Origin: Phoebastria nigripes
Lineage: Eukaryota; Chordata; Aves; Procellariiformes; Diomedeidae
Direction: 5' to 3'
NCBI GenBank assembly: GCA_035582835.1
Contig: JAYKAV010002430.1
Location: forward strand, 471,430 to 535,429
Length of the DNA: 64,000 bases
In this document: in pieces, positions 1 to 55,102 of the stretch
How positions within the stretch are numbered: position 1 is the stretch's first letter
How the letters are laid out: each line of letters begins with the position of its first letter
Made by a program: the position numbers and the translations under genes
Notes under the pieces: generated by a model
What the model saw: only the letters and a program-made list of their open reading frames with translations
Told to the model about the DNA's origin: nothing
The model's database searches: none

Positions 1-356
1 AGGCTGAGGGGAGACCTTATCGCGCTCTACAACTACCTGAAAGGAGGTTGCAGCGAGGTGGGTGTTGGTCTCTTCTCCCAAGTAATTAGCGATAGGACGA
101 GAGGAAATGGCCTCAAGTTGCGCCAGGGGAGGTTTAGATTGGACATTAGGAAAGATTTCTTTACTGAAAGAGTGGTTAAGCATTGGAACAGGCTGCCCAG
201 GGAAGTGGTTGGAGTCACCATCCCTGGAGGTATTTAAAAGATGTGTAGATGAGGCGCTTAGGGACATGGTTTAGTGGGCATGGTGGTGTTGGGTTGACGT
301 TGGACTCGATGATCTTCGAGGTCTTTTCCAACCTTAATGATTCTATGATTCTATGA
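1..356 (+). mobile_element. CR1 LINE 3' fragment, cut by the window edge
   Basis: The translated remnant reads [25 protein letters not shown] and [20 protein letters not shown], the C-terminal end of CR1 ORF2. It is followed by the CR1 3' UTR and the tail ATTCTATGATTCTATGA at about 340-356. The reading frame breaks after [10 protein letters not shown]. Its 5' side continues outside the window. Confidence 0.93.
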
Positions 357-2630
357 CTATAACCCTGTTCCACAATCAGATCCTTACAAACACACTAATT
401 CCTCCCCTGTTCTGCTGGGCTGCCTGGCACCTCTTGTGTTTGCTCCAGAGTTGCTCCTGCCTCTTCTCTAGCTACTCTAATTATGGCGCTTTCAGGTGGA
501 AAATAGATCTCTTGCTGCCTCCCTAATGCCTTGCTTTTGATGACTTTCATCGTACTTAGCTGTGGAGTGAAATGGAAGTGGTGCACAAAAAAATGCCTGT
601 TTTTCTTGAAAGTTGCATTTGTAAGAGCCGTGAGCAGTTGGAGTGAGAGATGTAGGTGTCCTTCCCTGGCATTAAGCTAGATCAATAATCTCTCTATAGA
701 GTCAGAACAGCCTGGCCTGGCTGTGAGCACGCTGGGACCATTTTCCTGAGTGATATTTTGCACAACTGCAGTCAAAATGGCTGATTTAGACAGAAATTTA
801 TAGTGGGATTTGGCAGCCAGTTGTGGGCAGACGTGGTGATGGTGGTCCACGAGGGCTGCAGGTGAGACCAGGAGGGGATGCTGGTGGTTATGTTGAACNC
901 TGCATGGCCAGGAGGAGATGTAATTCGGTAAAAGCAGGCGTGAGAGCCCCCTGCTTTCCTCTTGTTCCCAGAAGAGCAGGAACANGGCACTTGGGGATCG
1001 CCTTTAGCTCACACAAGCCTTTGAGTCTGAGTCACCTCTGCTGTTCTCATGGCATGGCCCCTGTAAACAAGCTGCAGAGCTGTCCCAGCTCGTCACTCCA
1101 TCCCTTGGTCCCATTTACCTTCTTACAGTCAAAAGCTGTCTGACGTTAAAGTACTTAAGTGCACTAAGAGACATGCTGGGACATGAAGAGTGCAAGGGAA
1201 GGGAGGATAAATCAGACCTTCTGGAAATGGCAGCTGTGGCAGTAACCTTGCCCCGGGGCCGACATGCTGGAGAAGAACGGCTGGCTCCAGCAACTCTGTC
1301 GTTCCGTGGTGGATTTAGATTTTTGTGTTTGTTTTTTTGTTGTTGTTGTTGTTTTAAGACTGTTCTCTCTTTGCCATGACTGCATAGTGTATGCTTCATC
1401 CCCTCCCCAGGGACAGCTTCATAAACTGCTTGTTGTCTGTGCTAGTTGTTAAAGCTTCAGAGAGGTGTTAAAAAAAATGACAAACCCCCACAAACGCTCT
1501 ACTAGCAGAAGAGCTTACTAGCTAGTGCAGCTGCATGTGACGTTCTCTTATGGAAAGAAAAAAAAAAAAATTTTCCAGAGCCACAGACTTTGATCGGGAA
1601 GCTGAGCTGTATGCAGCATTATTTTTAAACAAGCCACCCTTCAAAGGCTGCTTCTCCATTTGGAAAAGGGTCTTGTTGGTTGTTTTTTTTCCTTTCCAGG
1701 GGGCTTCGCAAGGCAAACGTTTCACAGAGCAGTCCCACCTCTCCCAAGGGATGGGGCCTCACCCAGCGCCGTGCTCGGCCGCTGACTGGGGGCCTCCCCG
1801 TCAGCTTTGGCTCCATGCTTTGGCCGAGCCGTGGGACTGCGCGGGGCAGCCTGCGCGCCGGTGACTCGGGGGCAGCAGTGACAACCACACATTCGCTAGC
1901 GGTGGTCGGTGGCAATGAGCACAGCCAGTAGCACGCGCGTGTGCAAATTGGCTCCAGGTTTTACACAGAGACACCAACCCCCCACCACACGTGCTTTCGC
2001 CAGTGGGGAGAAGGGAGGTCAAGTCTACTTGAGTTTGGAGTAAGGCTGGTGATTCCTGCAGTATATTCAACTTTCTACCTGCCAGCTTCAAAAGGCCTTA
2101 ATCTAGTTAACAAAAGAAGAAAGCAGCAATTAGTGCTGAAGATAGCACGTTGCTGATGAGCAGCTCAAAGGAGCTGCTGGAGAGCAGGATTTCATCACCC
2201 AGCCCATCTCCTCCCAGGCAGCAGGGAGCTTTTGTTACTCGGTCTTGGAAAAATTTCTAGAGATGAAGCAGCAGCAAACCACGAAACTCCCTGTGGCAGT
2301 TTGTGGTGGGTTCACTGGTGTTTTCCCAAGCACGCACGTGCGTGCACACACACACCAGCCCCCTGCCCTCGGCTCAGGCAGGCACTGAGAGCTGACGGGG
2401 GGGAGTGAGGGGATGCTGCCCTCCCCGGGACATCCATATTCACCTCCACCTTCAGTAAATCACCCTCTGGCACGCTGCCGTTGGTGGCCTGGGGCTGATC
2501 CCAGAGCACAGCGAGCAGAAACGCCGAGCGCAGGGTGAGCGGCTGGGGGACCAGGACAGCCCACATCGGGGTGACTCAAACACCCAGCACCGCTGACCAC
2601 GCTCCCAGACCTTCCCATCTAGGAGACCCT
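357..2630. other. Sequence downstream of CPNE2, no gene recognised
   Basis: No coding exon could be supported on either strand. It contains a short (GTT)n tract at about 1338-1353, an A-run at 1557-1570, a CpG-rich patch at about 1740-1950 and a short CA/CGTG-rich patch at 2333-2355. In mammals PSME3IP1 lies tail-to-tail downstream of CPNE2; nothing of its coding sequence is visible here. Confidence 0.6.
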
Positions 2631-3114
2631 TGTTTTAAATGTCCAAGTTTTTTTATTAACCTGAGTATAACAAATATAACATGTACACAGTATAAAAATG
2701 AACATAGAGCATGACAGAGGTACAGGTACAACACAGATACGTGAACTATACAATGACCAGTTCATTGAATGATAATAATATATTAAGCATTTCATTGCTT
2801 GGAAAAAGCAAGTTTTGATTGTAAAAATTGTATCCTGTTCCACTGAAATTATACAAAGTACATTCAATACTGAAAAGTGACTCAACAGAGCAGGACCAGG
2901 GCATGGCCTGGCCAGTTAGTGTTACCTCGGGCTGGGGCTGTACAAAATGCATCCAGACACTTCTCTGGGATGAGTTTTAAGAACTTAGCAATTAAATTAA
3001 GAAGTACAAAGTGTTTCGGGGAGGGTATTCTTCTCTTAAAAGCATGTGGAACATGCGCTTTCGGTAGGACCAACAGGCTTTGGCAACATGCAGAGGGCAC
3101 AGCCTGGCACAGCT
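2630..3114 (-). other. CPNE2: CPNE2 3' UTR
   Basis: About 480 bp follow the stop codon before a canonical poly(A) signal on the minus strand. The 2640-2850 part is AT-rich. The exact cleavage site cannot be seen; roughly 10-30 nt past the signal would be near 2625-2640. Confidence 0.75.
2652..2657 (-). terminator. AATAAA poly(A) signal of CPNE2
   Basis: Read on the minus strand this is AATAAA, the first canonical signal after the TAG at 3115. It gives a 3' UTR of normal length. Confidence 0.75.
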
Positions 3115-45051
<41,937 letters not shown>

Positions 45052-48000
45052 CTGTGGGACACGAGAACGGAGAGAAACCTCAGTGCAAGCAGAAAGGCAG
45101 AAAACGCTCTGTCGGCGCTGGTGGGTTGGGCCCAGACAGAGAGGCCACACCCAGAGCCTCACGCTCTAAGTTACACTCAGTAAGTTATGAGGCTTTCCTG
45201 GCTCCAAAGCATCTGCCCTGCCCAGTCACCATCCCCACGTGGCCACCACACCAGGCAGACGTCCTGAGTGGGAGCCCAGCAGATCATCTACAACCTGCCT
45301 TGGTTTTGCTCCATAAATAGCAGATTTTCAAGGAAAGGTAACGTCTTCTGCTTACCCTGAGGGAGGGGGGGTCCCCAACCTCTTCTTCCAGCATGTTGGG
45401 TTTTTTTTGTGGGGAGGAACTACACTTCCACACCATCTTTCAGCATGAAAACTGGTTGTTGTCTGGCTGGTCCCAAGCCATGGACCATGGATGTAAGCTA
45501 CGAGGGCCAAACTTGAGCTCTGCCCGCCAAATCGTCATAGGGAAAGGGGTTGGACCGTGAGGATGAGTGGGGTGGAGGGCAGCTCCAGCCCTGGTTCAGC
45601 CCTATTTCCACCCAACTCACCAGGCCAGCAGAAAGCAGTGGCTCTGGCAGCAATTAAAAAGCAGCGTTAGTTGGTTCACAGAAGAGCAAGGCAAATGTGA
45701 CAACCACTGCATGACCTGGTGTACGGGATGATTTACAGGGCCCTGATAAAAAACCCTTTGCTATAAGAAGAGCTTACCAAAAGTCCGCTACCAAAGCTAT
45801 TTTGCAGAGATAAATGTGTTTTATACCATTATTAGTGCAAAAGCCCATCCCACGTGACAGTTTTGCCTTCTGATGTGCAGTTTACTCAGCAGAAACCATC
45901 AAAGGTCTTCAACAGAGAAGAGGAAAGGGGGAAAAAAAGAGAAGAAAAAGCATTTTCAGATTAAGTTATACCAATAAGCCTTTGCGGCTGGGGTGGCTAT
46001 TGGAGAGAGCACTCTTTTCAGCAGCTGCTTCAATACCTTTTGCCATAGCCCTCTTTTTCAAGAGCGGCTCCTGGCTCATCCACTTTATCTGAAAACCCCA
46101 AACATCACCTTCCCCCACCTTGATAAGCCATCTGCTGCTCTTTGGCATTGAAACCCCAGTTAATATTATTTGTTTCTTTTGCCCAGGCACGAGTATTTAC
46201 AAGCGCTCACAGTGCTGGGAGCTGTGCTGCTGCTCCCTTCCCTTGCGGGGAACCTCCAAGCTGGGATGGGGATGGGGGGACAGGGATCCCAGCCCCTACA
46301 TGGCTACGGGAGAGGGAGCTCCGGGCTCGCCGCCGGCCGCTCTGAGCACTCAGCCCCAGCTGTGATGAANACTGAGCAGAAAACAGCTCCCGCTTCCAAG
46401 GCTCTGACCCCTCCTCTCCTACCTGCCAAGATCTCTGCTTGGCACTAAGTCACCCGAAACAAGCCTGATTTTAACCCCCAACAGTAAATGCAAGCTCTTC
46501 ATCACAGCCCACTGCTCAGGGCAAGCAGTGCAATCATTTCAGCTCCGTAGGAACCCAGAAACATCTCCAGAAGAAGAAAATCCCCATCCTTGGCTGCGCG
46601 CACACCTGTACATCACCGAAACAGCACCCACGTCCCTCCCCCGACCGCGGTTTCCCCTCTCCTAGACCGAGCACATCTCATGCCACCGCTCCCTGTTCAC
46701 AGCAGCGCGACACCAAACCAGTGGCATGTGTGGGCAACGGTCCATCTACCGTGACTTTGAGGAGAAACACATGCAGAAGCACAAGTCTTCGCAGCTCATC
46801 CACTGCAAAGCCCCTGCGGCCGCTGGGGTGATGGCTCCGAAACGCCCGTCCCACCGGAGCTGCCTCTGCTCCTCTCAAGCTCACGTTGCCAGTTGCAGCT
46901 AAGACAAAGATTTTATTTTTTTTTCTTTAATGCACAGATCATGCAATCGATGTCTTAAAATAGATGGGCCTGTTCTATTTATGCTGCTGTCTGTCTGCCG
47001 TTCCCTCCAAAAAGCAAACATGGGGCAGCTGTGCTGGCGGGGACCTGGTCCTGCCGGAGCAGGGAGATCTGGGCTGGGTTTTTCCATCTCCCCTTCCCCC
47101 AAATCTCAGCGCCGTCTCACAAAAAGCAGAGGCAGCAAATGACTCAGTGGAAAAAGCTTTTTCCCAGGGCTGGCAGGCACCAAAACATCCTCTCGGCACG
47201 CTGTGCAACGCCTGCGCTCCAGCCCCTGCGCTCAGCCTGCCGTGTTCCCGGGGGAGTGCACGGTCAAAATGGGCACGGGGAAGAGGAGAGGCGGCCAGCG
47301 CCGGCCGGGGCCAGCCAAGGGCAGAGACCTGGTGGGACTCGTGTCCCCTGCATGGACACACTCCCCACCCGGTTGCCCAAAATCAGGGACTGGGACAGTG
47401 ACCTCTCCCCCAGGTGCCAAGCGGGAGAGCTTGATGCCATCTCACAGGTGCCAAGCACAAAATCCTGCAGTTGCCCCCTCCCCAAGAGGGCAAAAGAGGC
47501 AGTGAGAAGGTGCCGCCACCCCTTTCACCACCATCCCAGTAAAGATGATTTTTCTGCCGAGGAGCTGCTGGTCCAGCCAGCCCACCAGGGATGAAGATGC
47601 CAAAGAGATGGGCAGCTCTCCTGAATCACGGCTTGGGCTGCTCCTTCCCCCCAGCTCCAGTCCTGGTATAAAACCCTGAGGAGCATAACCATCCTGATTC
47701 AGCCAAAAAGTAATTATTTTAAATGAAAAAGTAATTTTCCCAGCCAGGTCGGCTCCCAAACAACCCCACAGAAAGGGTAATGCTCAGAGAGGTGGCAGGG
47801 GCAGAAGGTGGTGATGCCACCAGGGCACGGCCGTAGGTGCCACCGTTGCTTATCCCCACACACCATCCTGCCCCGGGAAACGGCCACGGGAGCCGCCTCC
47901 TCCCCACCGGAGACCCATGGCCACCTCTCCTCCNGCTGCGCTGGGACGGATCCAGCACCTTCCCCGGGGCCAGGCAGGGGTTTGGCCCCTGCAGCCCCGG

Positions 48001-51000
48001 CAGCAGCCACGGGCTTCCCATCTGGGGCACCACCAGGCTTCAGCGAGCCAGTGGCATTTTAACCCCCCAGCAAATGCTTTAAATCCAGGGGGGAATTTGA
48101 GCTGGCACCGAAAGAGCCGGCTCGCCATCATCTGTATTCTAGTCTCTCTTCTTTTTTGTTCTCCTCTTCCCACATTCGCCACCCTGAACGAAGTCCTGCG
48201 ACTCACTCGGCATCTGCAGCCAAATATTCTCCCGACGTACAATCCCAGCTGCCGGCTTCGTGCTGATCATGCGGACACGTGGTCTCGTGCCGAAACACGG
48301 CCAGGCTACCAATGAGAGGGCTTGGGACAAGTAGGAAGGTCCAATTGCCCCACAGTCCCATCTGCCGTTGGCCACAGCAGATGCCTGAAGAGGAGTCACA
48401 AGAGCAGGACCAGGGTGGAGGGACATGGTCCCCAAATCCTTTCTGGGCTTCAGCGTCCCAGACCTCCTGAGCCAGACACAACTTTGCGCTTTGTAACCTC
48501 CAAGTGCTTTTTCCTCCATGACTTGGTCACCTCCAAGCTGCTCCGTCTCCACAACGTCACGCAGCAAGGGGTTTCGCTGGCTGGGGGCCAGTGCCCTGGG
48601 GCCACCCCGAATATCTGAGAGGAACATCTGGGAGCTCCAGAGCAACGCACACAGATGTTCTCCTCCTCCTCCTCCTTCTCCTCACCCCATGGCCCCCACA
48701 GTCTCTACAGCAGATCCCCAAAGCACAGTGCAGAAGGGCCAGCTGGAAGCCCTGGNATCTTTTTATCCTCTCTTATCTGAAAGAGGAGGAGGGGAAGGCG
48801 TTATCTGTTTTGCAAACTAACTTCTGCCCTGGGAGGTTCCCTTCCCTCCACAGAAGAGAAGCCCNACGAGAAGCAGTCGCTCAGGCCACGCTGGCCCCAT
48901 TTTAAGCATTAACAGGAAAAAGAGAGGAAAAAAAAAGCAGCCGTGCCACTGTGCTTTAAGCGAAACGTTCTGGGGGCTTTTTTTAATATTAATAGTGTCA
49001 TCAAACTTCAGCGATCTCCTCTCCTTAAAGAAATCAGATTTATTTTCACAGGGAATACCAGGCATATTTGAAACAGCCCCAGAAGTACCAATGTCCACCA
49101 GTGACTGGTGCAAAGTCCCTCTGGGTCCCTCTCAGGGATGTCCCTTCCCTTCTTTGGGACAATCCGTGATTTCTATAATACCCCACAGAAGTCACCCGTG
49201 ACTCAGTTTACCCGCTCGGGCTGCCCCACTACAGCCTACTGCAATTGTAGAAGCAAATGCCCTTTCTGGAAGGGGAAAATGAGAGGGAGGACCATCAAGC
49301 AGGTAAATTTGGGTTCCTATAAAGCACATATCTGAGCTTACAGGCAGCAGAGATGCAGCGGGAGAGCAGCGGTACCCGAGGGAGGGTGAAGAGCAGGTGA
49401 AAATGGGTTGTCAGAAGATTGAAGCAAAGGAGAGGAGCGGGAGGACACAGAAACCAGTTGCCCAGAGCAGCAGAAAAGCTGAAACACAGCACACACAGAG
49501 CCGGAGACGCCAGAAAAAGCTGGGATGCGCCGTGACGGGTGCCCGACGCAGCTCCCCACGCTGTCAAAACCCGCACCAACCGCTTTCCTCCCTCCTGTCA
49601 ACAAATACAGTCATCTCCAGAATTATTTTGCAAAGCAAAAATGTTTGCCTTTCAGACTCGCCTAGGCAACACGGTGGATTCACCAGCCTGCACCTGGTCT
49701 TAATAACAGCCTCGTTACCTTCTGAATGCACGTGCAATTAGTCATGTACACAGCACCGTGCTGCCGGTCCCCTCACCAGCAAATGCCTCTGCCGCGGGTG
49801 AGCAGGCTGGGGGAGGCAGAAAGGGGATTGCTTGCACATGAAAACTCCCTGCAAGGATGTACCTTTGGTACCCGCTGCCATCAGAGGACCTTCATCCCTC
49901 CTGCAAGGCAAGGAAAGGCTGAAAACTGCCTCCGGGCATCCCGGCACGGGCAGCACAGCTGGGACTGAGCTCAAATTCTCCCACATTTCTGGAGATTTGG
50001 GGTAGTCCCNGCTGGGCTCTGGTTTCCAGGCTGGCACGCTGTGAGCGAGTCCCACAGCCCTGCTCAACAGAAGGAGCCAAGGGGACTGTACTGAGATATT
50101 TTGGGGGCCTGATACAGCGGGAAAAAGAGTTTCAGGACAACATAATTAAGTAATTTCCCCAGTGAACCCTTCCTGATGGAAATCGTGCCTAATGATGTTT
50201 CAACGGGTAACACTGCTCGTGCCGACAGCTGGTTTTCTCGCATCCCAAGCGAGGCATGACAAGGCTGGTGGCCACCTCGGTGAGACAGCGGCTGCTTCTT
50301 CATTTTGTGCCCAGGCAATAGTCACCCACAACGCCCAGCTCCTCTCAGACCTCTGCTGTCCCCAGAAAAGCCCCCAAACCTTGGCACGGTTTGGTGCTGG
50401 TGTAGGCAGCACCCTCCTTGCCAAAACCCCAAGTGGCTGCACNGACCGGTATGCGAGCAGCACCCAGGCAAGCTTCTCCATGATGATCAGCAGAGCTGTG
50501 CAAAGTCACTTGGGGTGTCCTGGGAGTCACAAATTGCAGGAAAACCCTGAGGCAAACCCCGCAGCACCAGAGCTGGCCCCCCAAAGTGGCTTCACGTTTC
50601 AGCCCCTCCAGAAAGGTTGTGTCCCNGCTTCCCAGCCAGCAAGAGAAGACGCTGCACAGAGGGCTGCCCTACCCAGCTGCGTCGGAGACCATGACCTCCC
50701 AGCCATGCAGCAGGACAGGCAAGGGAGTTTTCCCAAGTCCTACAGGGAACGGGAATAAAAGCCCAAGGGAGAAACTGAGGCAGAAAGGGAGGATGAGCCG
50801 GAGTCCCAGAGCAAGGCACCGAACACAAGTCCATCCCAGCGGCACTTCTTGCGTTCAGGCAGTTTCAAGGGAAAGAGGAGGAAAGAGGTCTTCAGTGGGT
50901 TGAAATGTCCCATCATCCGCCATCTCGCTGCAATCTCTGCTTTGCTTTAATAAGGTACAATGCCATTTGGCGATAGCTAAATGAATTTACCATGGGGGAG

Positions 51001-54000
51001 AGAGTGAAAGGCAGCTTCAATGGTCTGGGAAAGGGTTCANACACCTTTTTTGTGGTTGGATTTGAATGGTCGGCTTTGGCAGGTACCGGCTATGCAAGGA
51101 GCTGGTGCAGTCTAGTGGGGAGTAACCCAGCGTCCCCAAAACCTTCTCTAAAGGCACGTGGTGAAAGCGAGAAGCGTAGGGCAGCTGCCACCCAGACCTC
51201 TGGCTTAGCACACACACCCAGCCCTCGCCCAGCTGGCAGCACCACCAACTCCTTGGGGTCCCCAGGGGGGCTGAATCGCGCTTCTTAGCAAGATCAGGGC
51301 TGGCCAAGAAAGTGGGACTGATCCTGCTCCCTCACCTGACCCAGGCAGCCCCATCCTCCCACGTACCCACCCCAGAGGGCATTGCTCGGGAAAGGGCAGC
51401 CCATACCTGTCCCGTGCCCTTGATGCTCAGATGTCCATCAAAGAGCAGGTCCCACCCCGGGAAGATCTTCCCAAACCACAGTCGGTCTCATGGGGTGTGT
51501 CAGGGCCAGGGGATGGGGAAAGTCCCTCTGTCACCAACACCGCAGAGCGGCCACCACCAGCCAAGGAACAGCCCCAGCGCTTCCTTTGCTCCCTGGTGCA
51601 AATAAATCCATCCAGGCTACTCCAGGCACCGGGGACAAGGGACACGGCAGAGCCTGAGGACGGGGCAGGTGGGTGCCAGTGGGGCCAGACACGGGGCCAC
51701 TCACCCGCCACCGAGCTGACGCGGCAGGGAGGGCAGGCACCCGGTGCAGTGCGTGGGCTTGGAGAAAAGCATTTGGTCACCCAGGCTGCCGGCAGCAAGG
51801 ACAAGTCCATCCTGTCACATCCAGCAGCATCCCTCCGGGGCTGGCTGAGCTGCAACTTGCAGCACCCCCATAACGACACTGTTAGAGGGATCCGGGATTT
51901 GGGGCCAGACAGACAACGTAACTGCAAAATGCCCCTCCGAAACAGAAACCAGGAAGCTCCAGGGACTGTAACACCATCGTGCGTCTATTGGCACGTGAAA
52001 CCTTTTCTTTAAGTCCAGGCGTTCACTGAGACCCCACACCAATTTCCAAGGACTGCTTTGAATCAGCCCAAAGCTACGTCCCCATTAAGCTCCCACCTCA
52101 GACCATTGCTCATCCCTGGGAGGGATGGAGACGAGCAGGCCAGGCACCACCTGTAAGCACCCAGGATGGACGGGGCCGGGGCAGTGAAGGAGAAGAGAAG
52201 GGAGAGAGCCAGGATTTGCAGCAGGACTGAGCAGGGAGCGGGATGGGCAATGCAGATCCCAGCTGAGAAACAAGGCACAAAAAGCCCCAGCTCCCTCAGC
52301 AGTCCCCAGAAAGCAACCGGCGTCTTCAGGGGATACCTGTACCCTGCGCGGGGTCTCAAATAGGCTGCAGCATCCTCTCCCCAGCTCCCAGGGAACCCAT
52401 GGCAATTAGCCTTGTGGCAATTAGGTGGCTGGAGTTAGGTCGGACTGATCCCAGCACCCCAGGCCCAGCATGGGGCAGGCAGGGATGCTGGGATCCCACC
52501 CTGACCGTGCAGGGAGAGTTTCACCCACCGGGAGATCCGTCTCCAGAGAGCAACCAGAGCGATAACGGGGACACAACCCACTAAGCCACATCCAAGCATT
52601 GATAAATCTGGGGTCATAACTTTGAAGAAAGAAGCACTTCCCATGCAGAAGGACCTGCCCATGGGGATGCTCGTTGCTCCCTCTGCAGCCTTGGGTCACG
52701 CACCTCTGACTCGCGGAGTCGGGAGCCCCATCCAGCTTCTTCAGCTGGATGCAGGGGGAAAGACCGCTGCTTCCCTGCCCGGGATGGGTGACGGGTGAAA
52801 AGGGAACCTGTGGAAGCCATAAAACCTCCCAGGGACCAGGGACCCCCCGGGTGAAGCCGCCTTTGCTCCCTGCTCAGCGGCAAAGGGAACGTTGCAGCCC
52901 TGCCTCCGGACACCCCGCCAGGCAGCCGGCTGGCTCGCAAGGAGCTACGTGGTGCGAGGAGCTGTGATGCAGCCTGTCCCACCCGTGGGTGCTGCTGCCG
53001 GATGGCCCAGGAACGCCCTTCAGAAGCCCAGCCCTGGCTGGGTGCTCAGCCGTGACAGCCTGCTCAGCCCGGCAGCCAGCAGGCAGGGGCCACCGGGCAG
53101 GACCCGCNGAGGGGACGCGGGCACGTGCCAGGCCATGGGACAGGAGCATCCCCTGCCCGACTGCCGTTTCCCAGGGCATCCTGTGGGATGCAAGGGGACA
53201 CCGCTCCATCTGTACGAAGGTGCCGGAGCATCGGCTTCCCCGGTGCCCCACGGAGTCGGGACATTGACAGGTACCATAACAGCATAATACATCACACAGT
53301 AATACCAGTGTAATCATATTAACAGGTCCGGCATATAAGACCCTCAATGGAAAGGGGATTAGGAGACATCATTATTTACGGTCCACCATGCTGGTAGAGC
53401 TCCTCTGCTGCTCGTGCATCATCAACAATGGCACTCAGCACTTGCGAAGACCTCGCAGGCTCCAGGTGCTCTGCAGGCACCGTGGCCCCAACCTCGGCTG
53501 TGGCACGCAGCCATCCCGCCACAGCCGGGGAGGATGGGGCCATCCTGTTTTCTGCTTTCTACAGACCTCCTCCTTGGGCAAAGCCCCTTGCTGCTCTGTG
53601 CCATCTCCCCTCTCCCCGACCTGAGGGTCCAACCCAAGGCTGACCACTGCCTGTTGGGATTTAGGACTGCGAAGAGAGCTGTCAGCCACCGGAGCTAGGA
53701 AAGATGCTCTGAAGAAGCTGGGCAGATGGCAGTAACAATTCTCCCGGCCCGGACCCGCGGGTGCGGGGGTCTCCCTGTGCTGCCTGTAAAGCACAGGGCT
53801 CGTCAGCACCACCCACTGCTTGTCTCGTTTTGAAAACCTCATCACCTGAAAAGCCACTTAAAAGCACTTCCCAGTCCAGAGCTGAGGCAGCCACCGTAGA
53901 TGTCAAGCACAAATCCACCACCTCCAACTGCCTCCACCATCCCTACGTGTGGCAAAGCGGCTGCTGGACTCCGGGAGAGAGCAGTGCCAGNGAAGAAACC

Positions 54001-55030
54001 AGCTCGTGATGAAGGACCAGCAGGATGGGAGCAAGACTCCTCCACACAATCCCATCCCGCTCCCCGTACTGCCACGCAGCCCCGACGGTGTCTCCAAGGG
54101 TCCCCCGCATCCCCCCATGCTACCACCCAAACCTGCCACCCTGGCTGCTCTCCCCATCCAAGCAGAAACTGGAGGGACCTGGGGCTGCTCTGCCCCGAGC
54201 AGCTGCCCCGTAGCTAAGGGGAGCTGCTGTCCCCCGGGAGGGCATCGGGAAAGGCAAGAGCCTCTGCAGTGGTCCCGTACCTGCGCCAGCATCCCTCTGC
54301 GGTGGAGGCTGGTCCCCCCGCAACTGCAGGGACACGGCCGCTGCCCGGTCACTGCTGCAGGACCAGAGGATGGGACCCACGTCCTCGCAGAGGGGCTCAC
54401 ACCCGCAGAGACACTGAAACTGGAGATCTCAGTAAGCCAGGGATGCACGAGTAAAACCAAACACCTCTACGTGCTCCCAGCACGCAGGCAGCCTCGGATG
54501 CCAGCTGGCTGGCACCGACCCGGCGCCCTCGGGCAGAGCCTGCCCTGGCACCGGGGGAGCAAAGGGAACAGCATTCATTCTCCAACCCTCTCTGGATGAA
54601 GTCCTAAAATGTCATTACACTGTCCCCAGAGTACCTAAAATCGCTTACCGGCGAGAAATCATGAGCCCCGAAGAGCAGGAGAGCCGAGTGCTCCGGCGAG
54701 GGCAGGGCCCTCGGGCTCCCAGCAGCAAAGGTGTTTTCGTAATTCTCCCCGGGTGGAAAGCAAACGGCTCCAGCCTGGCAAACAAAAGCAAAACTCGCTC
54801 CTCCACACCCAGCCGTGACGTGTGGAGGGAGGCAGCACCATTGCTGACCAGGGTCTGGAGGAGCTGCAGAGACTGAGCGCGTTTCGGGAGAGCACTCGGA
54901 AAGTGGAAAGAAAACGAAACAAAAAAAGTATTTCCTCTAAACCTCAGAGAAAAAAAGACGGGCTCTGATGGCTGCTACCAGACAACAGCACCATGGGCGC
55001 CTCTGCAGGAGGCAGAGCCCAGCCTTGCTG

Positions 55031-55102
55031 CATGCCCCGTGCTCGCTGCATACCCTATGCTCGCTGCACGTCCTGCGCCCACGGCACGCCCTGCTCGCAA
55101 AT
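55031..55102. repeat. Degenerate 18-bp tandem repeat in intron 1
   Basis: Four consecutive 18-bp units begin CATGCCCCG, CATACCCTA, CACGTCCTG and CACGCCCTG. The first two share GCTCGCTG at their ends; the last two are more diverged. Confidence 0.5.

Noticed and set aside
357..2630. 3' end of PSME3IP1 (FAM192A), expected downstream of CPNE2
   Set aside because: No coding exon and no clear plus-strand poly(A) signal could be found before the CPNE2 3' end.
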